Assembly: GCA_018304505.1 (NCBI GenBank)
Contig: JAGVWA010000007.1
Location: 1-60,744, forward strand
Reading direction: 5' to 3'
Source of the DNA: Nanobdellati archaeon
Lineage (GTDB): Archaea; B1Sed10-29; JAGVWA01
Length of the DNA: 60,744 nucleotides
The stretch's first letter is position 1. The number at the start of each line of letters is the position of its first letter. Both the position numbers and the translations under genes were made by a program. This document shows positions 26,588 through 33,083 of the stretch, piece after piece. The notes beneath the pieces were generated by a model that saw only the letters and a list, made by a program, of their open reading frames with translations, had not been told where the DNA came from and made no database searches.

Positions 26588-27280
26588 ATGGTAGAGTACA
26601 CAGAAGAGAGGAAAAAGGAATTTGATCGATTGTGGCGCAAATATAAAAAGGAGCTAGAAGAAGAAGAGCTGGCAAGGATAGCAGGAGCAGAAGCAGCAGA
26701 ACGGCAATGGAAAGCATTAAAGGAAGCAGAAGAGCGGGCAAGGATAGCAGGAGAGTCATTGTCAAGACGGTCAAGATGGGGTAGAGAAGATAAAACGAAG
26801 CGAATAGAAGAACGTATAAGAGCTGAAGAAGAATGGCGGGCAAGGCAACAAAGAATGGGTCAACCGGAAAACAAGGCAGCACTAGAAAGAGCACAACAAA
26901 AACGAAGGGAACAAGAGCTTGCTATTAACAAGCAAAGAATAATAAAACAGTTTGAAAAATTAAGAAGGTTGAGGGGGCCACTTGATAAAATTGAACTTGA
27001 GAGATTAGTAGAAGAACTGGGTAGGCTTCCAGAAGGAATGGCCGTAGATTTAATGGTAGACAAAGGGGTATTACTTAAAGGGGATATTGAATTATTAGAT
27101 ATATTAAGAAGAAAAGAAAGAGCACCAAGTAAAAAACCGGAATCGAAACCAAAACCCAAACCAAAACCTAAAAAGCCACGAACATCAAGAGACTTCTTTT
27201 TAGAAACAAGAGACGACGTAGCAAAGCGTATGGATAAACTAAGGAAGCAAGTTAAAAAAGCTAAAGCCCTCGCTCCGTAA
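26588..27280 (+). CDS. Highly charged coiled-coil protein, unknown function
   Basis: About 230 residues from the ATG at 26588 (a GTG at 26579 would add three). Residues ~1-125 are almost entirely Glu/Arg/Lys/Ala heptad-like coiled coil with two related segments (ELARIAGAEAAERQWKALKE and ERARIAGES), so partly repetitive. A short ordered region (L-E-R-L-V-E-E-L-G-R-L-P) follows, then a Pro/Lys linker (KPKPKPKPKK) and a basic helical end. There is no signal peptide. No family is recognised. Seven bases separate it from nreA. Confidence 0.65.
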   Translation: MVEYTEERKKEFDRLWRKYKKELEEEELARIAGAEAAERQWKALKEAEERARIAGESLSRRSRWGREDKTKRIEERIRAEEEWRARQQRMGQPENKAALERAQQKRREQELAINKQRIIKQFEKLRRLRGPLDKIELERLVEELGRLPEGMAVDLMVDKGVLLKGDIELLDILRRKERAPSKKPESKPKPKPKPKKPRTSRDFFLETRDDVAKRMDKLRKQVKKAKALAP

Positions 27281-27287
27281 TTATGTT

Positions 27288-28490
27288 ATGCAAATACAAG
27301 ACAGGTATGACTGCGCCAAGTGCAAAGCCGTGAGGATGCTATGTGGCCGCAACTTCTGCCCACTGCTAAGGCAGCAGATTGCAATGGAAAAACTCGAAAA
27401 GCAGCTAGTGAATCTTGAACTCGTGGGTTCTTCTAGCAGCGTTTTTGTGGGCTCACAAAATTATCCAAAACTAAATGTCGGGGCCTTGTCATCAGGAGAA
27501 TACGTGGACTATGAACCAGAGAGAATGTTCGGAAAGTCGCTGCAAGAGATAGTGGATACGTCAGTGCAGTTGTTTAGAAACAAGGACGGCATGCGGGTCA
27601 ACGAAGCCATGCAGCCCAGCAAGCATCTCGCTCAGGTGCAAGAAGTCGCGATGAGCGAAGGCAATGTTTTCAGTGACACAGAATTCAAAAAGAAACCTAA
27701 AATGGAAGTCTCGTTTTCTGGGGTACACCAGCCGTTCGGGCCAAGCGGCACCATCAGCAAATACAACCTCGAGTCAAATCCGCGCGTGTCACAGAAGGTC
27801 GAAAAGGTCGTCGATGACGATCTCATGTCATACGACCAAATGACACTAATGCACGACAAAAACGTTTCAGTGCACACCATACAAAAGGTCATGAGCGTTG
27901 GGTTACTCGGCGTGAACAAGAAACTTGTACCAACGCGATGGTCAATAACCGCGACAGACGACACAATCGCGAAAAACTTACTAGAGCAAATCAGGCAGGA
28001 AAATGAAATCGGTGAGTATCTGCTCTTTTCATCAGAATACATCGGCAACAAGTTTCAGATAATGTTGATTCCCGGAAAGTGGAGCTTTGACGTGATTGAG
28101 TGCATGGGCCCTGACAGCTTGTGGGCTGGATCAAGCGATAAATTCGTAACCGACTACGAGGGCTTCAAAGCAAGAACAGCGTACGCAGACAACGTCGCAG
28201 GTGGATACTACGCAGCGCGCCTGCCAGTAACCGAATACCTAGCAAAGAAAAATAAACAGGCAACAGCAATCGTGGTACGGCGCATATACGGAAGTTATCA
28301 TACGCCGGTGGGCGTGTGGCAAGTTCGCGAGAACGTGAGAAACGGCATGCGCAGCAAGCCCGAAAAGTTCAACACGCTGGACGAAATGTTGAAGAAAGTC
28401 GACAAGGAAATCGGGTTGAACTGGAAACCTCATTCTGAGGTTCTCAAGACAGTGCGCTCGCGCGAGGTCATGAAGAAGTATTTTGTTTAA
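27288..28490 (+). CDS. nreA: Archaeal DNA repair protein NreA
   Basis: A 400-residue protein starting with the NreA zinc motif C9-x2-C12-x6-C19-G-x3-C24-P. It is followed by the DUF650/DUF651-type body (F-V-G-S-x-x-Y-P-K-L-N-V-G, S-G-V-H-Q-P-F-G-P-S-G and L-V-P-T-R-W-S-I-T-A-T-D). NreA is an archaeal protein linked to repair of mitomycin C damage that binds PCNA through a C-terminal PIP-box-like tail. Here the end is SREVMKKYFV, which is only loosely PIP-like. This is a core archaeal gene at the left border of an accessory stretch. Confidence 0.88.
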   Translation: MQIQDRYDCAKCKAVRMLCGRNFCPLLRQQIAMEKLEKQLVNLELVGSSSSVFVGSQNYPKLNVGALSSGEYVDYEPERMFGKSLQEIVDTSVQLFRNKDGMRVNEAMQPSKHLAQVQEVAMSEGNVFSDTEFKKKPKMEVSFSGVHQPFGPSGTISKYNLESNPRVSQKVEKVVDDDLMSYDQMTLMHDKNVSVHTIQKVMSVGLLGVNKKLVPTRWSITATDDTIAKNLLEQIRQENEIGEYLLFSSEYIGNKFQIMLIPGKWSFDVIECMGPDSLWAGSSDKFVTDYEGFKARTAYADNVAGGYYAARLPVTEYLAKKNKQATAIVVRRIYGSYHTPVGVWQVRENVRNGMRSKPEKFNTLDEMLKKVDKEIGLNWKPHSEVLKTVRSREVMKKYFV

Positions 28491-28504
28491 GGCCCCGTCC
28501 GAGG

Positions 28505-28526
28505 GGTGTACGATATATCGTACACC
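28505..28526. repeat. 22-bp perfect palindrome, copy 1
   Basis: The half site is GGTGTACGATA, followed directly by its reverse complement. An identical copy is at 30293-30314, and a degenerate one (gggtgtatgatatgttgta) starts at 28656. The two perfect copies bracket the nucleotidyltransferase/winged-helix pair. It may be an operator for the winged-helix protein or part of an end sequence. Confidence 0.85.
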
Positions 28527-28603
28527 GTTATATACTGCTGGAAGACGCGTTCAAAAAAATTGATTCGTGATTTTTAATCGACAAAACTACCCACAAACTA
28601 ATC

Positions 28604-28643
28604 ATATAAACCGTTTTCACCTAAGGCTTTCCGAGAAATTAAC
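28604..28643. repeat. 40-bp direct repeat, copy 1
   Basis: The repeat begins atataaaccgttttc and contains taaggctttccga. It matches 30402-30441 over about 40 bp with roughly five mismatches. Each copy lies about 100 bp to the right of a copy of the 22-bp palindrome, in the same order and orientation. The remaining bases of the gap 28491-28701 show no gene. Confidence 0.8.
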
Positions 28644-28701
28644 CTACTAAAAAGCGGGTGTATGATATGTTGTATTCTGTTATAACGGATCCCTTTGCAC
28701 T

Positions 28702-29361
28702 CTACTCTTTTAATTGCTTTCTAGAATTCTCTTCAAAGTACGCGTCTCTCAGTTCGTCAATCTCTTTTATGATTGGTATTTTTATTCCCCTTTCTCTTAT
28801 TTTATCGAGTGTTTCCCCGACCCATGTAATCCAAACATGTTTGTTTGAATCTTTTATTTGGTTCTTGAGCTCAGCAAGAATGGTGTTCCAGTTTAGGTTT
28901 CGTTCTGTCAATGCAACACAGTCTATAAGGTCCCCATCGCGTTCAGTTAGTGTCTTAAACAGGAATATGTCTTCCTTGGAACACAAGGAAAGGGCTATGT
29001 TGCCTTTTGAGTAAACAGTTTCTGCTCTTTGTTTCATGTTTTTTGACAGCGAAAATCCATTGCAGACTGTCCTGTGAAATAGATCAATTCTAAATTCTCC
29101 TCTTACAAGTATCTGGCTCAGCCGCATTCTGGAATATTCAAGCGTTGGGATTTTTGGCACAAAACCTGCGTGTCTCAGAACCTGTCCGAATTCAGTATAG
29201 TCTCGTTGGTTTTCTGTAACCAGGTCTATATCTTTTGTTGCGGATTTTAGCTTGTAATGAAGCATTGCTCCGCCACCAATCATAAACAAATGAATCTTCT
29301 GATTCAATGTTGGTTCTAGTTCGTTAAGCATTTCAGTTATGTCTTCAAATTTTGATATCAT
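28702..29361 (-). CDS. Nucleotidyltransferase-fold protein (AbiEii/DUF6036-like, putative toxin)
   Basis: A 219-residue protein. F-M-I-G-G-G-A at residues 26-32, then K-D-I-D-L-V (D44, D46), is the G-G-x-A ... (K/T)-D-x-D signature of the polymerase-beta-like nucleotidyltransferase fold. A third acidic residue is likely in F-R-I-D-L-F. This layout resembles toxins of type IV toxin-antitoxin systems (AbiEii) and the DUF6036 group. Its start overlaps the end of the upstream winged-helix gene by 17 nt, so the two form one operon on the minus strand. The activity (nucleotide transfer to tRNA in known AbiEii/MenT toxins) is inferred. Confidence 0.7.
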   Translation of the reverse strand: MISKFEDITEMLNELEPTLNQKIHLFMIGGGAMLHYKLKSATKDIDLVTENQRDYTEFGQVLRHAGFVPKIPTLEYSRMRLSQILVRGEFRIDLFHRTVCNGFSLSKNMKQRAETVYSKGNIALSLCSKEDIFLFKTLTERDGDLIDCVALTERNLNWNTILAELKNQIKDSNKHVWITWVGETLDKIRERGIKIPIIKEIDELRDAYFEENSRKQLKE

Positions 29362-30226
29362 ATACTTCAGCCTTTTCTTTTATTTCGTTGAGTGGGGGAT
29401 AACCCTCTTTTTTTGTTCCTGCTAGGCTCTTTTGTATGTCTTCCAGAAGGGATTGTTTTATTCCTGAAAGTTTTTCCTTGAACTTGGCGTAAAATAAAGC
29501 TGCATATAGGATGAGGCGAAAATCCTTATCCTTGTCTGCTATGTAAAGAGAGTGTAGGAACACGTCTCTTTTTGATAGTTTCTTTTTTGGTAAATAGTAG
29601 TAATTGGTTAGTAGTCTCAATTGTATGCCAAAATCAGAATATGCGGAAAAGCCCGTAAGTGTGGCATCCTGTTTTTCTTCGCTTGAGAAAACAAGCTCTT
29701 TATCAGTCTTGTAGTATATAACCGAGCCTAAGGGAATTCTCGCGTCTATTGTGTGGTAATATTGCTTGTATTCTATAAGAAATAAGCCAAGCTTTGGCCA
29801 CAGAGCATGATTAAAGTAAAAGCGATCTTCTCGTTTTCTTACTGCTCCGACCCGCATTGCTTGATCTAGTTTGTTGTACAACGCGCTTTTTTTGATTTTT
29901 GTTTCTCTAAGAAGTTGTTTTATTGTCAAACCATTTTCTGGTTTTTTGGGCTCGCTCACCAACGCCAAAAAAACAGGTAGCCCAGAGTCTGCAAGCATAT
30001 CTATCAAGTTTGGGTGCTCTGCTATCGTCTGCATCAGCAGAGGCGTAAATGATGTTCTCGATGCGGTAATCTTTTTCCTGTGGCGTTCTAGGATGCCCTT
30101 TTTTTCCAGGTCAGCGGTTAGTCGGTATATCTGTTTTGTGCTTTTTCCAAGAGCGTCAGCTATCTCTTTCACAGTATGCTTGGGCAATTCTGACACTAGT
30201 CTCAGTTCCGTTTTGGAAAACTTCAT
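29345..30226 (-). CDS. Winged-helix regulator, putative antitoxin partner (AbiEi-like)
   Basis: A 293-residue protein from the ATG at 30226; a longer open frame reaches 30316 but would run across the palindrome and lacks a better start. Residues ~1-50 form a winged helix-turn-helix (V-K-E-I-A-D-A-L-G-K-S-T-K-Q-I-Y-R). A second HTH-like segment lies at residues ~125-160 (T-I-K-Q-L-L-R-E-T-K-I-K-K-S-A-L-Y). The C-terminal half is alpha/beta with many aromatic residues. With the downstream nucleotidyltransferase it looks like an AbiE-style pair (regulator/antitoxin first, then toxin). The 22-bp palindrome lies about 70 nt before its start, a good candidate operator. Confidence 0.65.
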   Translation of the reverse strand: MKFSKTELRLVSELPKHTVKEIADALGKSTKQIYRLTADLEKKGILERHRKKITASRTSFTPLLMQTIAEHPNLIDMLADSGLPVFLALVSEPKKPENGLTIKQLLRETKIKKSALYNKLDQAMRVGAVRKREDRFYFNHALWPKLGLFLIEYKQYYHTIDARIPLGSVIYYKTDKELVFSSEEKQDATLTGFSAYSDFGIQLRLLTNYYYLPKKKLSKRDVFLHSLYIADKDKDFRLILYAALFYAKFKEKLSGIKQSLLEDIQKSLAGTKKEGYPPLNEIKEKAEVYDIKI

Positions 30227-30292
30227 AATTCCATTATAGTGTCCTATATTTAAATACTTTTCGCATAATAGTGGAAAATCAAAAAAGACCCG

Positions 30293-30314
30293 GGTGTACG
30301 ATATATCGTACACC
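30293..30314. repeat. 22-bp perfect palindrome, copy 2
   Basis: Identical to 28505-28526. It lies 67 nt upstream of the winged-helix start codon, in the 304-bp gap 30227-30530. That gap otherwise holds the second 40-bp direct repeat and AT-rich promoter-like sequence but no gene. Confidence 0.85.
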
Positions 30315-30401
30315 AATGTTTACATAATAAAGTAATTCATATATAAACAGTTCTAATATTAGTGGAGTTAATGCTCTTATAAGCTTAATCCGTAAAGGGG
30401 G

Positions 30402-30441
30402 TATATAAACCGTTTTCTCTTAAGGCTTTCCGAAAATTTAA
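30402..30441. repeat. 40-bp direct repeat, copy 2
   Basis: Same orientation as 28604-28643, about 88 nt after palindrome copy 2. TATATAAAC at its left end resembles an archaeal TATA element, so part of the conservation could be promoter sequence. Confidence 0.75.
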
Positions 30442-30530
30442 CTCGTGCGGGTTTACAATAACTATATAAACAATGCACTATAGAACGGTTTTCTACAGAA
30501 AGGTTTATTACTGCTTGGGGGTTTGAGTAA

Positions 30531-30737
30531 ATGATGCCGCAAAGTCTGAATTATGAAGCATTCATGAAGCAAGACGTGTCTGAGTATTCTGGGCAATGGA
30601 TAATAATTATCAACCAGAAAGTCGTAAAGCATGGAACTGAACTTCAGCTAATTCTAAAGCAAGTGCAGAAGGAGTACCCGAAGCAAAAACCACTAATTGC
30701 GAGAATCCCCTCCTCAGCAGAAGAGCTGCTGTTGTAG
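30531..30737 (+). CDS. DUF5678 domain protein
   Basis: A 68-residue protein: Y-S-G-Q-W-I-I-I-I-N-Q-K-V-V-K-H-G-T-E-L-Q-x-I-L followed by L-I-A-R-I-P-S-S. This is the DUF5678 pattern (short beta-beta-alpha domain, often next to retropepsin-like genes). It stops in TAG, and the retropepsin-like gene follows in the same frame 15 bases later, so the two are surely co-transcribed. Function unknown. Confidence 0.75.
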   Translation: MMPQSLNYEAFMKQDVSEYSGQWIIIINQKVVKHGTELQLILKQVQKEYPKQKPLIARIPSSAEELLL

Positions 30738-30752
30738 GCGGGGTTGAAGTTT

Positions 30753-31178
30753 ATGGTTCATCACTTCAAGTACAAAAAATTGACCCCCTCTAGAAACAAA
30801 GAGAGAAAATACCCCGTTATCCCAGTCACGTATAAAACGGGAGACATTGAATTTGAAGTCATTTCTGTTGTGGACTCTGGAGCAACATCCTCATATCTGC
30901 CGTATTCTTTGGCAATGGCTCTTGGACTGAGTAAACAGAATAAAATAGAAACAGAAACGATGGGTGGAAAAATAAGCACTGCTACGGACAGGGTTATTAT
31001 CTCGATCCCATTGAAAAATGATAGACCTGTAAGAGTTGAAACCTACGTAAACTTCCCATGCTCACCAAAAGACGATCACTATGCCCATCCCTTATTGGGT
31101 AGGCAGGGCTTTTTTGATAAATTTATAGTCACATTTGATGACAAAAACGAGAAACTAACCCTGAAGAAAAACGAGTAG
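30753..31178 (+). CDS. Retropepsin-like aspartic protease
   Basis: About 141 residues from the ATG at 30753 (TTG at 30744 is an alternative nearer the GCGGGG). S-V-V-D-S-G-A-T-S-S-Y-L (catalytic D41-S-G) is the active-site loop of retropepsin-type aspartyl proteases. P-L-L-G-R-Q-G-F-F-D-K-F is the family's downstream strand. Such enzymes act as homodimers. The DUF5678 partner is directly upstream. It lies one gene before a putative RiPP operon, so a role in leader removal is conceivable, but it has its own transcription unit and pairs with DUF5678 elsewhere. It ends in TAG. Confidence 0.78.
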   Translation: MVHHFKYKKLTPSRNKERKYPVIPVTYKTGDIEFEVISVVDSGATSSYLPYSLAMALGLSKQNKIETETMGGKISTATDRVIISIPLKNDRPVRVETYVNFPCSPKDDHYAHPLLGRQGFFDKFIVTFDDKNEKLTLKKNE

Positions 31179-31243
31179 CGTGGACAGCCCGAGGAAGCAC
31201 TCAAGGTGGCTCTTGCTGTGCGCGATTCTGCAATTGATGAAGG

Positions 31244-31253
31244 TTTTATATAC
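31244..31253 (+). promoter_or_regulatory. TATA box of the putative RiPP operon
   Basis: TTTTATATAC at 31244-31253 ends 22 nt before the ATG at 31276, so initiation would fall at or just before the start codon (leaderless). The preceding retropepsin gene ends at 31178, so the operon has its own promoter. Confidence 0.55.
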
Positions 31254-31275
31254 ATGGTCCTATAAACTATAGGTT

Positions 31276-31620
31276 ATGGAAATAAGCTTTACTGGCAAGG
31301 TTGCGTCTAAAAATGACATAGACATGGTTACTGGTAGGGCTCTTTGGGTAGGCTCATGGGAAAAGCAGTTTGACGCTAACCAGGACAGCATCCTCGTGTG
31401 CCCCAAGACGGATTTTCTTGATGTCTCGAAACTCGCGAAATTTAGGGCCATTGTGTCTGCTACAGGCGGCGCGCTGTGCCACGCAGCCATCATTGCCAGG
31501 GAGCTGGGCATACCCGCGATAGTCGGGGTTGGAATAGAGAATTATGAGAAAGTCAAAACTGGAGATGAGCTTCAGTTGAACATGCTCACAGGAGAAATCA
31601 CTTGTGACGGAGGTAAGTAA
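31276..31620 (+). CDS. Stand-alone PEP-utilising-enzyme mobile (phosphohistidine) domain
   Basis: A 114-residue protein. T-G-G-A-L-C-H69-A-A-I-I-A-R-E-L-G-I-P-A-I-V-G is the swivelling phosphohistidine domain of PEP synthase/PPDK. The ATP-grasp and PEP-binding domains are absent. In the parent enzymes His69's equivalent carries phosphate between two active sites. Here it is the first gene of the operon, directly followed by the small peptide gene, whose Shine-Dalgarno sequence is inside this gene's last codons. Its role with the peptide is unknown; phosphate transfer to or from a partner is a guess. Confidence 0.85.
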   Translation: MEISFTGKVASKNDIDMVTGRALWVGSWEKQFDANQDSILVCPKTDFLDVSKLAKFRAIVSATGGALCHAAIIARELGIPAIVGVGIENYEKVKTGDELQLNMLTGEITCDGGK

Positions 31621-31749
31621 ATGGACTTGAGTCTAGGTACAACCACGTATGGTGGTTGGGAAGCAGACGGCTGGGAGAAAGACAACTGGAAAAGTGACAG
31701 CGATGGGATAGACCACTGGAAGGCAACCGACAGGGGGCAGGGCCAGTAG
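31621..31749 (+). CDS. Putative RiPP precursor peptide with D-x-W-[E/K]-x repeats
   Basis: A 42-residue peptide. A short leader (MDLSLGTTTY) precedes five pentapeptide units: GGWEA, DGWEK, DNWKS, a degenerate unit without Trp, and DHWKA, then a Gly/Gln tail. Trp falls at the third position in four of the five. GGAGGT at 31609-31614 lies six bases before the ATG and inside the end of the preceding gene; the ATG directly follows that gene's TAA. A radical SAM/SPASM gene follows 59 nt downstream. Short, repetitive, aromatic-rich and next to such an enzyme, it fits a precursor for peptide crosslinking, perhaps at Trp. No matching family is known to me. Confidence 0.7.
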   Translation: MDLSLGTTTYGGWEADGWEKDNWKSDSDGIDHWKATDRGQGQ

Positions 31750-31750
31750 C

Positions 31751-31790
31751 AAAACCAGGGGGGCTCCTTTGCTCCCACTCGGTTTTTTTT
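31751..31790 (+). terminator. Hairpin plus T-run between peptide and radical SAM gene
   Basis: AAAACC at 31751-31756 can pair with GGTTTT at 31781-31786 around a G-rich/C-rich inner stem. A run of eight T (31783-31790) and then seven G follow. Placed right after the peptide stop, it could terminate most transcripts and so favour peptide over enzyme, as in many RiPP clusters (inference). Confidence 0.5.
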
Positions 31791-31808
31791 GGGGGGGTGT
31801 AAATCTTT

Positions 31809-33083
31809 TTGAAAACTATAGCTGAAAACGAATTCAGGAAACTCATAAGAGTACGCGATGACTTTAAGGTATTTCCAAAAAATTATAGCCCCGTGGACGT
31901 TCTTGGGGAGACAAGGGATTACGCCACGGTTCCTGTTACGAAACAAACAATTGTTTTTGAGGTTACAAACGCCTGCCCCATGGGCTGTGAATATTGTTTT
32001 ATTTCGAAAATAAATAAACAAGAGCGCCTCAAGCTTGCCGTCAACACCGAGGAGAACGTGGAAAAACTTTTGGATTATATGCGCTCAGCGGATCTTGATT
32101 TTGACTTGATTTTCCACGGTGGCGAGCCATTGTTGGCCAAGGGCCTGATAAAAAAGGTTGTTGATTCTATTAAGCACAGCAGAATGCTTAGAAATCGAGT
32201 TGCGTTTTCAATGCAGACTAGCGGTAAAGGCATGACCAGTGATTTTCTTGACTGGTTGATTGACAACGGGGTAAGTATTGGCGTGAGTGTTGATGGGCTC
32301 GCCAAGGGGCTTCGTGACTCATCGCCAGGCATTGAATTGCTAAAAATGCTTAATGAGCGCGGAAAAAGGGCCGGCCTCGTAGTTGTTGTTAACTCATCTA
32401 ATCAAGAAACGCTGTTTGAAGATTTTAAAAAGCTCTATAATGATTTCGGGGTGCGTGGATTCAACTATAACTCCGTAATTTCTGACAACAAGCATCAATT
32501 GCCAGATCTTGGAATAGTGCGCGAGCAAATGGAAAAAATCACCAACTACGTGCTGCAGAATAATTTGACTCCGAGTTTGAATCCGATGCAAATGTTTGCA
32601 GAGCGGCTCGCTGGTGGTGGGGGATCCCTGTGCTATGACGATGGGTGTGGGGGTTTCAAGAGGATAATCGCTTTCTCCACAGATGGCAAGTTCTATGCCT
32701 GTGATTCGTTAACAGACAACCCTGCATACAAGGCTGAGGGGCCAGGGGAATTTGCAGAAAAAAGGAAAGCCCTTTTGAAGGACGTCATAAAAATGAAAAC
32801 CTCTCTGTCATGCAGCACATGCAAGTATGGTTATGTGTGTTGCCTGCCGTGTATTGGAAAAGTAAGCCTCTTTGGCTCATCTGAGAAAACCATGAAGCAG
32901 GCATGTGAATACAACAAGGTTTTCCTGGACATCCTTGTAGAAAAAACACTTGACAACCCGCTGAATCTTTATCATTTTATTGGACTGGGTAGACAGCCTT
33001 CAAGGCGCGACGTGTTGCTGGCATACTCCAGGCCGTCTGCGGAATTTCATCCATTAAATCGCATTGGGGGTGAAACCAAGTGA
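31809..33083 (+). CDS. Radical SAM/SPASM peptide maturase
   Basis: A 424-residue protein starting at TTG 31809, with the G-rich GGGGGGGTG about ten bases upstream. The radical SAM cluster motif is C56-x3-C60-x2-C63 (ACPMGCEYC), followed by F-H-G-G-E-P-L-L. The C-terminal SPASM part supplies further cysteines: Y-A-C-D-S-L, C-S-T-C-K-Y-G-Y-V-C-C-L-P-C and Q-A-C-E-Y-N. SPASM radical SAM enzymes typically install C-S, C-C or C-O crosslinks in ribosomal peptides, or act as sulfatase maturases. With the Trp-repeat peptide next door, peptide maturation is the best reading. No obvious leader-binding domain is seen in the first 50 residues. Its stop overlaps the next gene's GTG. Confidence 0.85.
   Translation: MKTIAENEFRKLIRVRDDFKVFPKNYSPVDVLGETRDYATVPVTKQTIVFEVTNACPMGCEYCFISKINKQERLKLAVNTEENVEKLLDYMRSADLDFDLIFHGGEPLLAKGLIKKVVDSIKHSRMLRNRVAFSMQTSGKGMTSDFLDWLIDNGVSIGVSVDGLAKGLRDSSPGIELLKMLNERGKRAGLVVVVNSSNQETLFEDFKKLYNDFGVRGFNYNSVISDNKHQLPDLGIVREQMEKITNYVLQNNLTPSLNPMQMFAERLAGGGGSLCYDDGCGGFKRIIAFSTDGKFYACDSLTDNPAYKAEGPGEFAEKRKALLKDVIKMKTSLSCSTCKYGYVCCLPCIGKVSLFGSSEKTMKQACEYNKVFLDILVEKTLDNPLNLYHFIGLGRQPSRRDVLLAYSRPSAEFHPLNRIGGETK

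Noticed and set aside
31598-32021. Minus-strand frames of 82 and 149 codons across the peptide gene
   Set aside because: They are antisense to the peptide and radical SAM genes, which have a ribosome binding site, operon order and motifs; the antisense frames have none.
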